64,000 bases of DNA from an uncultured Mycoplasmatota bacterium (GCA_900551525.1 URWD01000002.1:7676-71675); one strand, 5' to 3'; shown: positions 15,582 to 25,154, numbered from the stretch's first letter. Notes: generated from the sequence alone by a model not told the origin. Made by a program: numbers and translations.

Positions 15582-18386
15582 ATGAATAATGATAAAATAA
15601 TAATAAAAGGAGCTAGAGAAAACAATTTAAAAAATGTAGATTTAGAAATTCCTAAAAATAAGTTAGTTGTTATGACCGGAGTATCAGGTTCAGGAAAAAG
15701 TAGTTTAGCATTCGATACTATTTATGCGGAAGGACAACGAAGATATGTAGAAAGTTTATCTGCTTATGCCCGTCAATTTATTGGTGTAAATGAAAAACCA
15801 GATGTAGACTCTATTGAAGGATTATCACCATCAATATCAATTGACCAAAAATCTACAAACAAAAATCCACGTTCAACTGTAGGTACTATAACTGAAATCT
15901 ATGATTATTTACGTCTTTTATTTGCTAGAATTGGTAGACCTTACTGTCCAACACATCATACACCAATTAAAAGTCAAAGTATTGAAGAAATGACTAATAA
16001 AGTAATGGAATACAAAGGAAAAACAGTTACTATATTAGCACCTGTAGTTCATGGCGAAAAGGGAACACATAAAGATTTATTTGATGAACTTCGTAAAGAA
16101 GGTTTTACACGTGTTCGCGTAAATGGCAAAAATATGAGTTTAAATGAAGAAATAACTCTAGAAAAAAATATTAAAGACAATATAGATATTATAATAGATA
16201 AAATTACTGTAGATAATGAAGAATATAGCAGAATATTTGAAGCCGTAGAAACAAGCACCAAGAAAGCTGATGGTAAAGTAGTATTACTAGTTGATGATGA
16301 AGAAATATTCATGAGTGAAAAATATGCTTGTGAAATATGTAATTATTCAATACCAGAACTAGAACCAAGATTATTTTCATTTAATGCCCCATACGGAGCT
16401 TGTGAAGAATGTAAAGGCTTAGGTACAAAGCTTCATATCAGTAAAGATTTACTAATACCAGATCCTAATAAATCTTTAGTGGAAGGTGCCATATCTGCTT
16501 TAAGTATGGATTCAAATATGTACTTTACACAAATAGAAACAGTATGTAAAAGGTATGATATCAATATGTTTGCACCTGTAAAAGACATTCCTGAAGAAAA
16601 ATTAAACTATATATTATATGGTACAAATGAAATTCTTGAATTTAAATATGTATCCAAAAATGGTAGTACCAGAAATACAAAAGGTACATATGAAGGTGTA
16701 ATTCCAACACTAGAAAGAAGATATGTTGAAACAAAAAGTGGATGGATCAGGGAATGGCTTCAAGGGTATATGATTGAAACAGAGTGTCCAGTTTGTAAAG
16801 GAAAAAGATTACAAAAATCAGTATTATCTATATATATTAATGATAAGAATATTTTTGATATGTGTGATATGTCTATAAGTGACTTACTTGATTTTGTTAA
16901 AAAGTTAAAACTAAATAACGAAGAAAAAGAAATAAGTAACCTTATATTAAAAGAAATAATTTCTAGACTAGAGTTTTTAAATAACGTTGGTTTATCATAT
17001 TTAACTTTAACAAGAAGTGCAGGAACATTATCTGGTGGGGAAGCACAAAGAATAAGACTTGCCACTCAAATTGGTTCAAAATTATCTGGTGTTTTATATG
17101 TTCTTGATGAACCAAGTATAGGGCTACATCAAAAAGATAATGAACGTTTAATTAATTCATTAAAAGAAATGCGTGACTTAGGTAATTCACTAATTGTTGT
17201 TGAGCATGATACAGATACTATGCTAGCATCAGACTATTTAGTAGATGTAGGACCTGGCGCAGGTGAATATGGTGGACAAATTATGGCAGCAGGAACACCT
17301 GAAGAAGTTATGAAAAATCCAAATAGTTTAACAGGAAAATATCTAAGCGGAGAGTTAAAAATAGAAGTTCCAGAAAAACGAAGAAAAGGTAATGGTTTAA
17401 AAATTAGTATTAAAGGTGCCAAAGAAAATAATTTGAAAAATGTAAATGTAGATATTCCTCTTAATAAATTAGTTGTTGTAACTGGTGTATCAGGTTCAGG
17501 TAAATCTTCACTCATCAATGAGGTATTATATAAAAAACTAGCATCAGAAATTTATAAAAGCAAAGTAGTTCCTGGAGCATGTAAAGAAATAACTGGTCTT
17601 GAAAATATTGATAAAGTAATTCAAATAACTCAAGATGCTATAGGTAGAACCCCAAGAAGTAATCCAGCAACCTACGTTGGAGTATTTGATGATATTAGAG
17701 ATTTATTTTCTCAAACAAAAGAAGCCAAAATGCGAGGCTATGACAAAGGACGTTTCTCATTTAATGTAAAAGGCGGAAGATGTGAAAATTGTTGGGGAGA
17801 CGGTGTTAAAAAAATTGAAATGCATTTCCTAGCAGATGTTTATGTTCCATGTGATGTATGTAAAGGTAAAAGATATAATAGAGAAACTCTGGAAATAAAG
17901 TATAAAGGCAAAAACATAAGTGAAGTTTTAGATATGAGAGTAAGTGAAGCACTAGAATTTTTTGAAAATGTTCCGAAAATTTACAATAAATTAAAAGTAA
18001 TGATGGATGTTGGACTTTCATACATTAAATTAGGACAATCAGCACCTACATTATCAGGTGGGGAAGCCGGTCGTGTAAAGCTTGCAAAAGAACTTCAAAA
18101 AAAAGCAACAGGAAAATCAATATTTATACTTGATGAACCAACAACAGGACTTCATTCTGATGATATCAAAAAACTATTAGTTATCCTAAATAGAATTGTG
18201 GATAACGGAGATACAGTTATAGTAATTGAACACAACCTAGATGTTATAAAAGTGGCAGATCACATTATAGATTTAGGCCCAGATGGTGGTAAATATGGAG
18301 GAAAAATCATTGCAACAGGAACTCCAGAACAAGTTGCAAAATGCAAGGGTTCATATACAGGTGAATTTTTAGCCAAAATACTATAG
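15582..18386 (+). CDS. uvrA: Excinuclease ABC subunit UvrA
   Basis: 934 residues, the normal length for UvrA. The start is ATG 15582 with AAGAGGTG seven bases upstream; upstream in-frame ATGs lie before that site. Two ABC ATPase halves are visible: Walker A GVSGSGKSS near residues 33-41 and again near 633-642, signature LSGGEAQRIRLA and LSGGEAGRVKLA, and Walker B VLDEPSIGLH and ILDEPTTGLH. Zinc-binding pairs CEICN...CEECKG, CPVCKGKR and CENCWGDG...CDVCKGKR are intact. It recognises bulky DNA lesions for nucleotide excision repair together with UvrB and UvrC. uvrB is not adjacent here, although the two are often linked in Bacillota. It is a monocistronic gene with its own promoter and terminator. 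Confidence 0.98.
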   Translation: MNNDKIIIKGARENNLKNVDLEIPKNKLVVMTGVSGSGKSSLAFDTIYAEGQRRYVESLSAYARQFIGVNEKPDVDSIEGLSPSISIDQKSTNKNPRSTVGTITEIYDYLRLLFARIGRPYCPTHHTPIKSQSIEEMTNKVMEYKGKTVTILAPVVHGEKGTHKDLFDELRKEGFTRVRVNGKNMSLNEEITLEKNIKDNIDIIIDKITVDNEEYSRIFEAVETSTKKADGKVVLLVDDEEIFMSEKYACEICNYSIPELEPRLFSFNAPYGACEECKGLGTKLHISKDLLIPDPNKSLVEGAISALSMDSNMYFTQIETVCKRYDINMFAPVKDIPEEKLNYILYGTNEILEFKYVSKNGSTRNTKGTYEGVIPTLERRYVETKSGWIREWLQGYMIETECPVCKGKRLQKSVLSIYINDKNIFDMCDMSISDLLDFVKKLKLNNEEKEISNLILKEIISRLEFLNNVGLSYLTLTRSAGTLSGGEAQRIRLATQIGSKLSGVLYVLDEPSIGLHQKDNERLINSLKEMRDLGNSLIVVEHDTDTMLASDYLVDVGPGAGEYGGQIMAAGTPEEVMKNPNSLTGKYLSGELKIEVPEKRRKGNGLKISIKGAKENNLKNVNVDIPLNKLVVVTGVSGSGKSSLINEVLYKKLASEIYKSKVVPGACKEITGLENIDKVIQITQDAIGRTPRSNPATYVGVFDDIRDLFSQTKEAKMRGYDKGRFSFNVKGGRCENCWGDGVKKIEMHFLADVYVPCDVCKGKRYNRETLEIKYKGKNISEVLDMRVSEALEFFENVPKIYNKLKVMMDVGLSYIKLGQSAPTLSGGEAGRVKLAKELQKKATGKSIFILDEPTTGLHSDDIKKLLVILNRIVDNGDTVIVIEHNLDVIKVADHIIDLGPDGGKYGGKIIATGTPEQVAKCKGSYTGEFLAKIL

Positions 18387-18422
18387 TAATGAAATTTTCT
18401 AAAATATGATATTTTTATTAAG

Positions 18423-18456
18423 CACTACACTTCTATTAAAATGTGTAGTGTTTTTT
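18423..18456 (+). terminator. Terminator of uvrA
   Basis: An 8-bp stem CACTACAC/GTGTAGTG (18423-18430, 18443-18450) followed by six Ts. Confidence 0.85.
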
Positions 18457-18582
18457 CTAGAATAAAGTTTTATTAATAAGAAACAACTTTAAAATGTAAA
18501 ATTTTACATAAAATTATAAATACGATATTAATAATAGATAAATTTAAAAAAATTTGTTACAATATTAATGGAGAGTGAATTT

Positions 18583-19392
18583 ATGAATAAATATATTTTT
18601 GAAATTGGCAATTTTAAATTAGAATGGTATTCAGCCTTAATAATAGTTGCAGCTATGATTGGTATAACAATGGTTTTAAAAGAAGCCAAAAGATACAAAT
18701 ATCCAACTGAATTTGTTTTTAACATGATATTCTGGGCCATAATATTTGGTATTATCGGGGCTAGAGCATATTATGTATTATTCAATTTGGAATTATATGA
18801 TAGTTTTTGGGAAGCTTGTAAAATCTGGGAAGGTGGACTTGCTATTCATGGAGGTATAATTGCTGGAGTTTTGGTTATTCTATTATATTGTAAGAAATAT
18901 AAAGTAAGAAGTATCAGAATGTTTGACTTTTTAGCCCCAGCTATGCTTCTTGCACAAGCAATAGGTAGATGGGGAAATTTCTTTAATGGTGAAGCTCATG
19001 GACCTGCAACAACACTAGCCCATCTACAAAATTTACATATTCCAGAATTTATTATAAATGGTATGAATATTGATGGAATATACTATACCCCAACATTTTT
19101 ATATGAATCAATTTGGTGTCTAGTAGGACTTTTACTACTTCTTATAATAAGAAGATTAAAGATTACCAAAGTTGGTCAACCATTTGCGTTATATTTAATG
19201 TGGTACGGACTAGGTCGCTTTATAATTGAGTCAATGCGAACTGACTCTTTAATGTTAGGTGGTTTCAAAATGGCACAAATAGTATCTGTAATAATGATTT
19301 TTATAGGATTAATAATTATTATGATTACTGGTAGAAAAGGTCGATATGAAGATTTATATGATCAAGATGAAAATGAGGTAATAAGGTTCTAA
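18583..19392 (+). CDS. lgt: Prolipoprotein diacylglyceryl transferase
   Basis: 269 residues. ATG 18583 is preceded by GGAGAG; the earlier in-frame ATG at 18568 overlaps that site. It is a multi-pass membrane enzyme with the Lgt signature region GRWGNFFNGEAHG (about residues 127-139), the HGG motif (AIHGG) and the C-terminal YGLGRFIIESMRTDS block. It attaches diacylglycerol from phosphatidylglycerol to the lipobox Cys of prolipoproteins at the outer membrane face. A lipoprotein substrate is visible in this window at 36981 (LTGC lipobox). It forms an operon with trxB 11 bases downstream, a pairing common in Bacillota. Confidence 0.96.
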   Translation: MNKYIFEIGNFKLEWYSALIIVAAMIGITMVLKEAKRYKYPTEFVFNMIFWAIIFGIIGARAYYVLFNLELYDSFWEACKIWEGGLAIHGGIIAGVLVILLYCKKYKVRSIRMFDFLAPAMLLAQAIGRWGNFFNGEAHGPATTLAHLQNLHIPEFIINGMNIDGIYYTPTFLYESIWCLVGLLLLLIIRRLKITKVGQPFALYLMWYGLGRFIIESMRTDSLMLGGFKMAQIVSVIMIFIGLIIIMITGRKGRYEDLYDQDENEVIRF

Positions 19393-19403
19393 GGAGGAAT
19401 TTT

Positions 19404-20279
19404 ATGTACGATATAATTATAATTGGCATGGGTATAAGTGGTATAACTGCAGGTATTTATGCTAAACGCAGTAATAAAAAGGTATTACTTATTGATAAAG
19501 GTATGCCCGGAGGCCTTTTGAATAACATAGATAAAGTTAGTAATTATCCAGGAGTTCCTGAAATAACTGGCCCAGATTTTGCTGAAATTCTTGAAAAACA
19601 AGTAGAACATTTAGATATTCCGTATGTTTTGGAAGAAGTAAAGAGTTTAGAATTAAACGAAGAAACTAAAAAAGTAATAACCGAAAACAATACATATGAG
19701 GCTAAAAGAGTAATATTAGCAATGGGAAGAAAACCAAAATATTTAGGCTTAGATAATGAAAAATCTTTACTTGGAAAAGGATTGTCGACATGTGCAGTAT
19801 GTGATGCATTCTTTTACAAAAATGAGAATATAGCAATCGTAGGTACTGGCAATAGTGCTCTTCAAGAAGCGTTATATCTAGCAAATATCGTTGGCCATAT
19901 TTATATTATCAATCGAAGAGATGATTTTCGTGGAGAAGAAATTCTTGTAGAAAATATAAAGAAAAATCCTAAGATAGAAATAATTTACAATGCTAATATC
20001 GAAAGTATGAATGAAGAAAATAACAAATTATCCAGTATAACTCTAGATAATGGTACCACATTAAATGTTAAGGGTGTATTTATCTATGTCGGATATAGAC
20101 CCGTAACAGATTTTATACCAAAAGAAATACTTGATGAAAATGGTTATGTAAAAGTAAATGAAAAATTAGAAACAGAAATAAATGGAGTATATGCTATCGG
20201 CGATATCATTAATAAAGATACATATCAACTAGTAACAGCAGCAGCAGATGGGGCTAGAGTAATAACAAATATGAAATAA
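19404..20279 (+). CDS. trxB: Thioredoxin reductase (NAD(P)H, FAD)
   Basis: 291 residues, slightly shorter than the usual 305-320. The FAD-binding GMGISGITA is at 8-16, the redox pair CAVCD is near residues 130-134 and the NADPH-binding GTGNSALQEA follows. The C-terminal FAD motif reads GVYAIGDI. It reduces thioredoxin in the cytosol. AAGGAGG lies before the ATG, 11 bases after lgt. CAVC replaces the common CATC, a conservative change. Confidence 0.93.
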   Translation: MYDIIIIGMGISGITAGIYAKRSNKKVLLIDKGMPGGLLNNIDKVSNYPGVPEITGPDFAEILEKQVEHLDIPYVLEEVKSLELNEETKKVITENNTYEAKRVILAMGRKPKYLGLDNEKSLLGKGLSTCAVCDAFFYKNENIAIVGTGNSALQEALYLANIVGHIYIINRRDDFRGEEILVENIKKNPKIEIIYNANIESMNEENNKLSSITLDNGTTLNVKGVFIYVGYRPVTDFIPKEILDENGYVKVNEKLETEINGVYAIGDIINKDTYQLVTAAADGARVITNMK

Positions 20280-20298
20280 GATGAAAATTCTTATTTTT
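20274..20298 (+). terminator. Weak terminator of lgt-trxB
   Basis: An 8-bp AT-rich stem (20274-20281 with 20289-20296) overlapping the trxB stop codon, with only five Ts after it. Confidence 0.55.
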
Positions 20299-20441
20299 CT
20301 TTGATAAAAATTGCTATGCGACGTAATAAATTTTTTATCTACTTTTGTAAAGTTTTTACATATTTTGTAACTCAAAAATGTAAAGAAAAGTTAATTCATG
20401 CAAAATGGTGTGTCGAACCATGAGAGGTTTTGTCGAAAGCC

Positions 20442-20469
20442 TTGAAAGTGGTAAAAAGGTGTGTATAAT
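20442..20469 (+). promoter_or_regulatory. SigA-type promoter of the Rpn-family gene
   Basis: TTGAAA (20442-20447), 16-bp spacer, perfect TATAAT (20464-20469). Upstream, TGTCGAA occurs twice (near 20411 and 20431) flanking AACC-ATGAGA-GGTT, a small inverted repeat; its role is unknown. Confidence 0.75.
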
Positions 20470-20497
20470 AGCTTGGCAAGAAAGGAGGTTTCCACTT

Positions 20498-21367
20498 ATG
20501 CAAAGATTAGAAATCAAGAAAATCAATGCCAGAGATAGTATTGTCAAAAAGATATTCACCTCAACTGAAGATGGGCTTAAATATTTAAGTAAAATTGTAT
20601 GTAAAGTTTTAGATATTTCTGAAGAAGATGTAACATTTTCTTTAATTCATCCAGATGTTAGTGTAAATGAAAATTCTGTAAATAGTGAAGTTGATGTAGC
20701 ATTAGAAAGTAATGAAATGCTTGTAAATGTTGAAGTAAATAGTGTAAGAAGCAGAAAAAATGAACGTAAGAACAATATGTATATTTGTCATTTAGTTTTA
20801 AGGCAGACTCGAAATGCTGAAGATTATAGTAAGAAGTTTAAGAAGGTTTACCAAATAAATCTAAACACATATAGTGTTACAAATGATGATAGATTTATAG
20901 TTAGAAGTAGACTTTTAGATGATAAAACATATGAAGAAATACACTCATTTTTTGAAATCTACGACATAAATCTTGCAAAAATTCTTGATATGGATTATAC
21001 TAAAATTATGAAAGACGATGAGTCTTTAGAAAAATTATTATATCTTTTAATCAGTGATGATGAAAGATTAATAAAAAAGGTATATGATGGTGATGATTTT
21101 ATGGCTAAAATAATACGTGAAGTAAAAAATAATTCAGATGACTTTGATAATCTACTTAGATATAATAGAGATGTTATATTTGATGGTAATGAAAAAGAAG
21201 AAGCTTTTGAAGATGGTTTAGAACGTGGAGTTAAAAAAGGCTATAAGCTTGGTGTTGAGCAAACAGCCAAAGAAATGCTTCAAGAAAATTGTGATGTAAA
21301 TTTAATTTGTAGAGTTACCAAATTATCACTTGATGAAGTTGAAAGATTAAAAGAAGAATTGAAATAA
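20498..21367 (+). CDS. Rpn/PD-(D/E)XK nuclease family transposase-like protein
   Basis: 289 residues. The frame is open further upstream, but the promoter at 20442-20469 and AAAGGAGG at 20481-20488 fix the start at ATG 20498. The N-terminal part has the nuclease core pattern: ARDSIVKKIF, then SEVDVALES and LVNVEVNS as the D...(E)xN-type active-site strands. The C-terminal segment DGLERGVKKGYKLGVEQ plus a small helix-turn-helix-like end (LICRVTKLSLDEVERLKEEL) is typical of the PD-(D/E)XK transposase family related to Rpn (recombination-promoting nucleases). These are dispersed, often multicopy genes of uncertain mobility. No terminal inverted repeats or target duplications are visible. It forms a single-gene unit with its own terminator. 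Confidence 0.8.
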   Translation: MQRLEIKKINARDSIVKKIFTSTEDGLKYLSKIVCKVLDISEEDVTFSLIHPDVSVNENSVNSEVDVALESNEMLVNVEVNSVRSRKNERKNNMYICHLVLRQTRNAEDYSKKFKKVYQINLNTYSVTNDDRFIVRSRLLDDKTYEEIHSFFEIYDINLAKILDMDYTKIMKDDESLEKLLYLLISDDERLIKKVYDGDDFMAKIIREVKNNSDDFDNLLRYNRDVIFDGNEKEEAFEDGLERGVKKGYKLGVEQTAKEMLQENCDVNLICRVTKLSLDEVERLKEELK

Positions 21368-21381
21368 AATTCTTCTTTTTT
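21351..21381 (+). terminator. Terminator of the Rpn-family gene
   Basis: A 10-bp perfect stem (21351-21360 with 21368-21377) and a T run. The 5' arm is the last codons of the gene. Confidence 0.8.
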
Positions 21382-21413
21382 AGTTAAAATAACAAGCTTT
21401 TATATAAATTTTA

Positions 21414-21422
21414 TGGTAAAAT
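21414..21422 (+). promoter_or_regulatory. Extended -10 promoter of the putative metalloprotease gene
   Basis: TGGTAAAAT (21414-21422), a TGn-extended -10 box. No good -35 hexamer is seen 17 bp upstream. Confidence 0.5.
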
Positions 21423-21445
21423 ATATTTACATGGAGTTGACCTGT

Positions 21446-23065
21446 ATGAAGAAAAATACTACTCTTACATTGCTTTTACTTTTAATAATAATGCTTCTTG
21501 TCATGCTTGGATTTAAAATGTACGAAGATTATAATTCTGATGATGTCACCAAAAGTATTTATTCCTTCGAAGCCTATCCTTTATATATAGATAATTATAT
21601 CTTTATAAATAGTGAAATAAACAATAATAAAATGTACTTATTATACGAAAATAATAATGACTATTTACTTAAAGAAATAGATACTATAAGTAAAAAAGAA
21701 AATATTTATAGTAAAAATATTAATATGTCTTGTAACTTAAAAAATGATAATAACAATCCGTATATAGTTTGTAAAGATGAAAGTAAAATAAGTGTATATA
21801 ATATATACCTAGAGCTTCTAGAAGAAAGAGAGCTAATCACTGAAAATGACTATACAGTAAAATCTAGTATATATGAAAATAATTTTAATGAATATTCTGA
21901 AGTAATTGACAGCATTTGTAATTTAAAATGTTTACTTATAAGAAAAGATAGTATTACAGAAAAAATAAATTTATACAAAGAAACTATTTTAAAAGAAGAA
22001 AACATTAAAAATTATGATATTTTTGAAAAAGGAGTATTTACATATAGTAATGATAAAATAAAAATATATAATACAAATAATGATTACAAGGAATTCAAAA
22101 GCCCTACTGAAAATTTAACAAGTAAAATAGTACACCTAAGTAAAAATGAATACAATTTATATGTATTAGAAAACAAAGAAATAGATGTTTATAATCTATA
22201 TGAAAAAAGTAAAACCACCAGAATAGATATATATAAGGTTAAAGAAAATGTCAAAAGCATTAAAGTTTATGAAAATAAACTATATGTGTTAACAGATAAA
22301 ACGATATATGTTTATGATGTTTTTGATATTGAAGAAAGTATAAATAAAGACAATTTATTTGAAAATAATTATATAAGCAATAAAGTTACAGAAATAAAAG
22401 AAAATTATGGTATAAATGTAAATCTAAAAGAAAGTGTTAATATCATGCATAAAGACTACAACATAACTGAAGTAAATAACTATAATGATATTATAGATGC
22501 TTTAAGTTATCTTGAAGATTATCTTCTTATTTTTAACAAAGAATTTTTTCAAAGATTTTATGAGTATGATATGAAAGGCTTAAATATATATTTTGCTTAT
22601 GACATAACTGGTGGAGAACTGGAAAGTAGTCAAACAGATGTAGTTGGTTTATCATTTGTTAAAAATAGTGAATATGTAATAATAATTAAACTTAATTCCA
22701 AAGATAATTTACTTAATATACTAGCACATGAAACTATGCATATTATAGATGCTTATCTTAAACTTAAAGATTTTTCATATGACTGGAATAATTTGAACCC
22801 AGAATATTTTACATATCAAAATGTATATTATCCAAATGTACTATATAAAGATGTTTTAGGAACTGGTAAATTTAAAGATGAAATATATTTTGTGGATAAC
22901 TATGCTAGAACGAATGAAGGGGAAGATAGAGCACGTCTTTTTGAAAGTATTTGTTCATGTAAAAATTATGAAGAATATCCAAACTTAAATAACAAAATGA
23001 ATTATCTAAAAAAAGTCTTAACTACTAATTTTCCTGAAATAAGTTATATAAAAGCTTTTGAATAA
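21446..23065 (+). CDS. Membrane-anchored protein with beta-propeller-like region and HExxH metalloprotease motif
   Basis: 539 residues. ATG 21446 follows GGAG by nine bases; in-frame ATGs at 21413 and 21431 lie too close to the -10 box or the binding site. One N-terminal membrane helix (about 5-24) is followed by about 300 residues of repeated short beta strands (NIYLYV, KIYNTN, IDVYNLYEK, IYVYDVFD), which looks like a propeller. The C-terminal domain contains LAHETMHIIDAY, an HExxH zinc motif at about residues 428-432, and a downstream Glu-rich EGEDRARLFE that could supply the third ligand. I infer an extracytoplasmic zinc peptidase of the gluzincin type. I do not recognise the family. It is a single-gene unit. 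Confidence 0.7.
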   Translation: MKKNTTLTLLLLLIIMLLVMLGFKMYEDYNSDDVTKSIYSFEAYPLYIDNYIFINSEINNNKMYLLYENNNDYLLKEIDTISKKENIYSKNINMSCNLKNDNNNPYIVCKDESKISVYNIYLELLEERELITENDYTVKSSIYENNFNEYSEVIDSICNLKCLLIRKDSITEKINLYKETILKEENIKNYDIFEKGVFTYSNDKIKIYNTNNDYKEFKSPTENLTSKIVHLSKNEYNLYVLENKEIDVYNLYEKSKTTRIDIYKVKENVKSIKVYENKLYVLTDKTIYVYDVFDIEESINKDNLFENNYISNKVTEIKENYGINVNLKESVNIMHKDYNITEVNNYNDIIDALSYLEDYLLIFNKEFFQRFYEYDMKGLNIYFAYDITGGELESSQTDVVGLSFVKNSEYVIIIKLNSKDNLLNILAHETMHIIDAYLKLKDFSYDWNNLNPEYFTYQNVYYPNVLYKDVLGTGKFKDEIYFVDNYARTNEGEDRARLFESICSCKNYEEYPNLNNKMNYLKKVLTTNFPEISYIKAFE

Positions 23066-23094
23066 AATTTTTTTCACAAATTAACAAATTTTAC

Positions 23095-23123
23095 TTGACT
23101 TTGATATAGACTATGTATATATT
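23095..23123 (+). promoter_or_regulatory. SigA-type promoter of the mazEF pair
   Basis: TTGACT (23095-23100), 17-bp spacer, TATATT (23118-23123). The spacer and -10 form an imperfect palindrome (ATATA-GACTATG-TATAT, about 23104-23120), a plausible operator for autorepression by the antitoxin, as is usual for such pairs. Confidence 0.75.
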
Positions 23124-23142
23124 AGAGATGGAGGGATAAGTT

Positions 23143-23385
23143 ATGGCATATAAAGTACAAAAATGGGGAAATTCTAATGGAATAAGAATACCCAAAGTTT
23201 ATTTAGAGGCTTTAAATTTAAAATCAGGAGATGCAGTAAACATTACAAGAGAGGGGGAACAAATCATTGTTACTAAAGCTCTTAGAAAGCCAGAAACACT
23301 AAAATCAAGAATTAAAAAATACAAAGGGCCTGAAAAAGTAGAAGACTTTACATGGGACGAAGCGAGGGGAAAAGAGTTATGGTAA
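23143..23385 (+). CDS. mazE: MazE-type (AbrB/SpoVT fold) antitoxin
   Basis: 80 residues. The N-terminal swapped-hairpin DNA-binding domain is clear (KVQKWGNSNGIRIPKVYLEALNLKSGDAVNI, then EQIIVTKA). A short C-terminal tail (about 55-80), rich in charged residues, would wrap the toxin. GGAGGGA is the ribosome-binding site. The last 7 bases overlap the toxin start (ATGGTAA), so the two are translationally coupled. It neutralises the downstream toxin and probably represses the shared promoter. Confidence 0.9.
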   Translation: MAYKVQKWGNSNGIRIPKVYLEALNLKSGDAVNITREGEQIIVTKALRKPETLKSRIKKYKGPEKVEDFTWDEARGKELW

Positions 23386-23717
23386 AATATATTCCACAAG
23401 AAAGAGATATCGTATATATTAATTTTAACCCTATAAAAGGGCATGAACAAAAAGGAGAAAGACCAGCCTTGGTAATAAGTAGTAGATTATTTAATCAGTT
23501 TACGAATATGGCAATAGTTTGTCCAATTACAACAAATACTAAAGGCTTTCCAACTCATTATGAGCTTACTGGTTTAAAAAAAATAAAGGGGTCAGTTTTG
23601 TGTGAGCACATCAGAAGCATTGATTATGCTGAGCGAAACATTGAGTTTATAGAGCGATGTAGCGACGAAGAATTTAATAACATATTAGAATTAATAAAAA
23701 GTTTTTTTGAAAATTAA
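23379..23717 (+). CDS. mazF: MazF/PemK-family mRNA endoribonuclease toxin
   Basis: 112 residues from ATG 23379 (GGGG-AAAAGAG upstream); the frame opens earlier but inside mazE. Family motifs are visible: GDIVYI-like RDIVYINFNP, GHEQKGERPALVIS (the R-P-A-L-V block), CPITTNTKGFPTHYEL, and SVLCEHIRSIDYAER, where the Arg-Ser region forms part of the active site. It cleaves mRNA at short sequence motifs. The gene ends 15 bases before gltX, which puts a toxin-antitoxin module directly upstream of an essential synthetase gene without a visible terminator. Confidence 0.92.
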   Translation: MVKYIPQERDIVYINFNPIKGHEQKGERPALVISSRLFNQFTNMAIVCPITTNTKGFPTHYELTGLKKIKGSVLCEHIRSIDYAERNIEFIERCSDEEFNNILELIKSFFEN

Positions 23718-23732
23718 GAAGGAGAATTATTT

Positions 23733-25154
23733 ATGAAAGTAAGAACACGTTATGCACCAAGTCCAACTGGATACATGCACATAGGAAATTTAAGAACAGC
23801 AATATTTGAATATTTATTAGCTAAAAAATATAATGGAGATTTTATATTAAGAATTGAAGATACAGATCAAGAACGTGAAGTTGAAGGCGCAGTAGATTTT
23901 ATTTACAATACTTTAGATTTATGCGGCTTTAAAATAGATGAAGGACCAAATAATGAAAAAGGTTATGGTCCATACATTCAAAGTAAGAGAAAAGCTATTT
24001 ATAAAGAATATGCTTTAAAACTTGTAGAAATGGGTAAAGCTTATTATTGTTTTTGTTCTGAAGAAGAACTAACAGCAATGCGTGAAAAAGCAGATGCTAG
24101 ACATAAACCATTTTTGTATGATGGCAGATGTTCTAGACTAAGTAAGGAAAAGATTGAAGAAAATTTAAAAAATGGAGTTCCTTATGTAATTAGACAAAAA
24201 ATGCCTAAAACTGGACAAACTATAGTTGAAGATGTCGTATATGGCAAAATTAAAATTGATAATAGCATCTTAGATGACCAAATACTACTTAAAAGTGATG
24301 GCTTTCCAACATACAATTTTGCTAATGTAATTGATGACCATTTAATGGAAATAACTCATGTAATTCGTGGTAAAGAATATCTAGACCAAACAGCTAAATA
24401 CAATTTACTATATGAAGCATATGGCTGGGAAAAACCAACATATATTCATGTTGCTATGGTTCTAGGTGAAGATGGCAATAAATTATCTAAACGTAATGGT
24501 GATGCATCGTTCATGGATCTTTACAATGAGGGATATTTACCAAGTGCTGTAGTAAACTATCTAGCATTACTTGGATGGAGTCCAGAAAGCAACCAAGAAG
24601 TATTCACAATGGAAGAACTTATTGCAAACTTTAATGAAAACAGAATAAGCAAATCATCAAGTCAGTATGATGTTAAAAAACTAAAATGGTTTAACCATCA
24701 TTATATAAATAATCTAAGTGATGAAGAATATTTAACTTGGATTAAAAAATATTTTACAAACAATACGGAAGGTAAAACTGAAGATTGGATTAACAAATTA
24801 TTACTTGTTTATAAAAATCATATTGATTATGGAGCAGAAATTAATGAAGTAACAGCATCCTTCTTCGATAGTAACTTTGAAATAAATGAAGACGCAGCAG
24901 AATTTATGAAAAGTGATGAAGTAATACCTCATGTTGTTGAAGTTTTCAAAGAAGAAATTGAAAATACAACTGATTGGACAGTTGAAACTCTATCAAATGT
25001 TATAAACAATGTTAAGGAAAAAGCTGGAGTAAAAGGCAAAATGTTATACATGCCAATAAGAATAGCTGCAAGTGGTATTATGCACGGACCAGAACTAGCA
25101 GATACTCTATACTTAATAGGCAAAGAAGAAATATTAAATAGGTTAACAAAATGA
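23733..25154 (+). CDS. gltX: Glutamyl-tRNA synthetase
   Basis: 473 residues, class I synthetase. The HIGH-type motif is HIGN at 16-19 within the family start RYAPSPTGYMHIGNLRTA, and KLSKR is at about 250-254. It charges tRNA-Glu (and, in most Bacillota, tRNA-Gln for later amidation by GatCAB). AAGGAGAA is the ribosome-binding site. The stop overlaps the next start by 4 bases (ATGA). It heads a cluster with cysS, a carboxypeptidase and undecaprenyl-diphosphate synthase. Confidence 0.97.
   Translation: MKVRTRYAPSPTGYMHIGNLRTAIFEYLLAKKYNGDFILRIEDTDQEREVEGAVDFIYNTLDLCGFKIDEGPNNEKGYGPYIQSKRKAIYKEYALKLVEMGKAYYCFCSEEELTAMREKADARHKPFLYDGRCSRLSKEKIEENLKNGVPYVIRQKMPKTGQTIVEDVVYGKIKIDNSILDDQILLKSDGFPTYNFANVIDDHLMEITHVIRGKEYLDQTAKYNLLYEAYGWEKPTYIHVAMVLGEDGNKLSKRNGDASFMDLYNEGYLPSAVVNYLALLGWSPESNQEVFTMEELIANFNENRISKSSSQYDVKKLKWFNHHYINNLSDEEYLTWIKKYFTNNTEGKTEDWINKLLLVYKNHIDYGAEINEVTASFFDSNFEINEDAAEFMKSDEVIPHVVEVFKEEIENTTDWTVETLSNVINNVKEKAGVKGKMLYMPIRIAASGIMHGPELADTLYLIGKEEILNRLTK

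Noticed and set aside
20498..21367. Rpn-family gene as a complete transposon
   Set aside because: No terminal inverted repeats or target-site duplications are visible around the gene, only a promoter and its own terminator.
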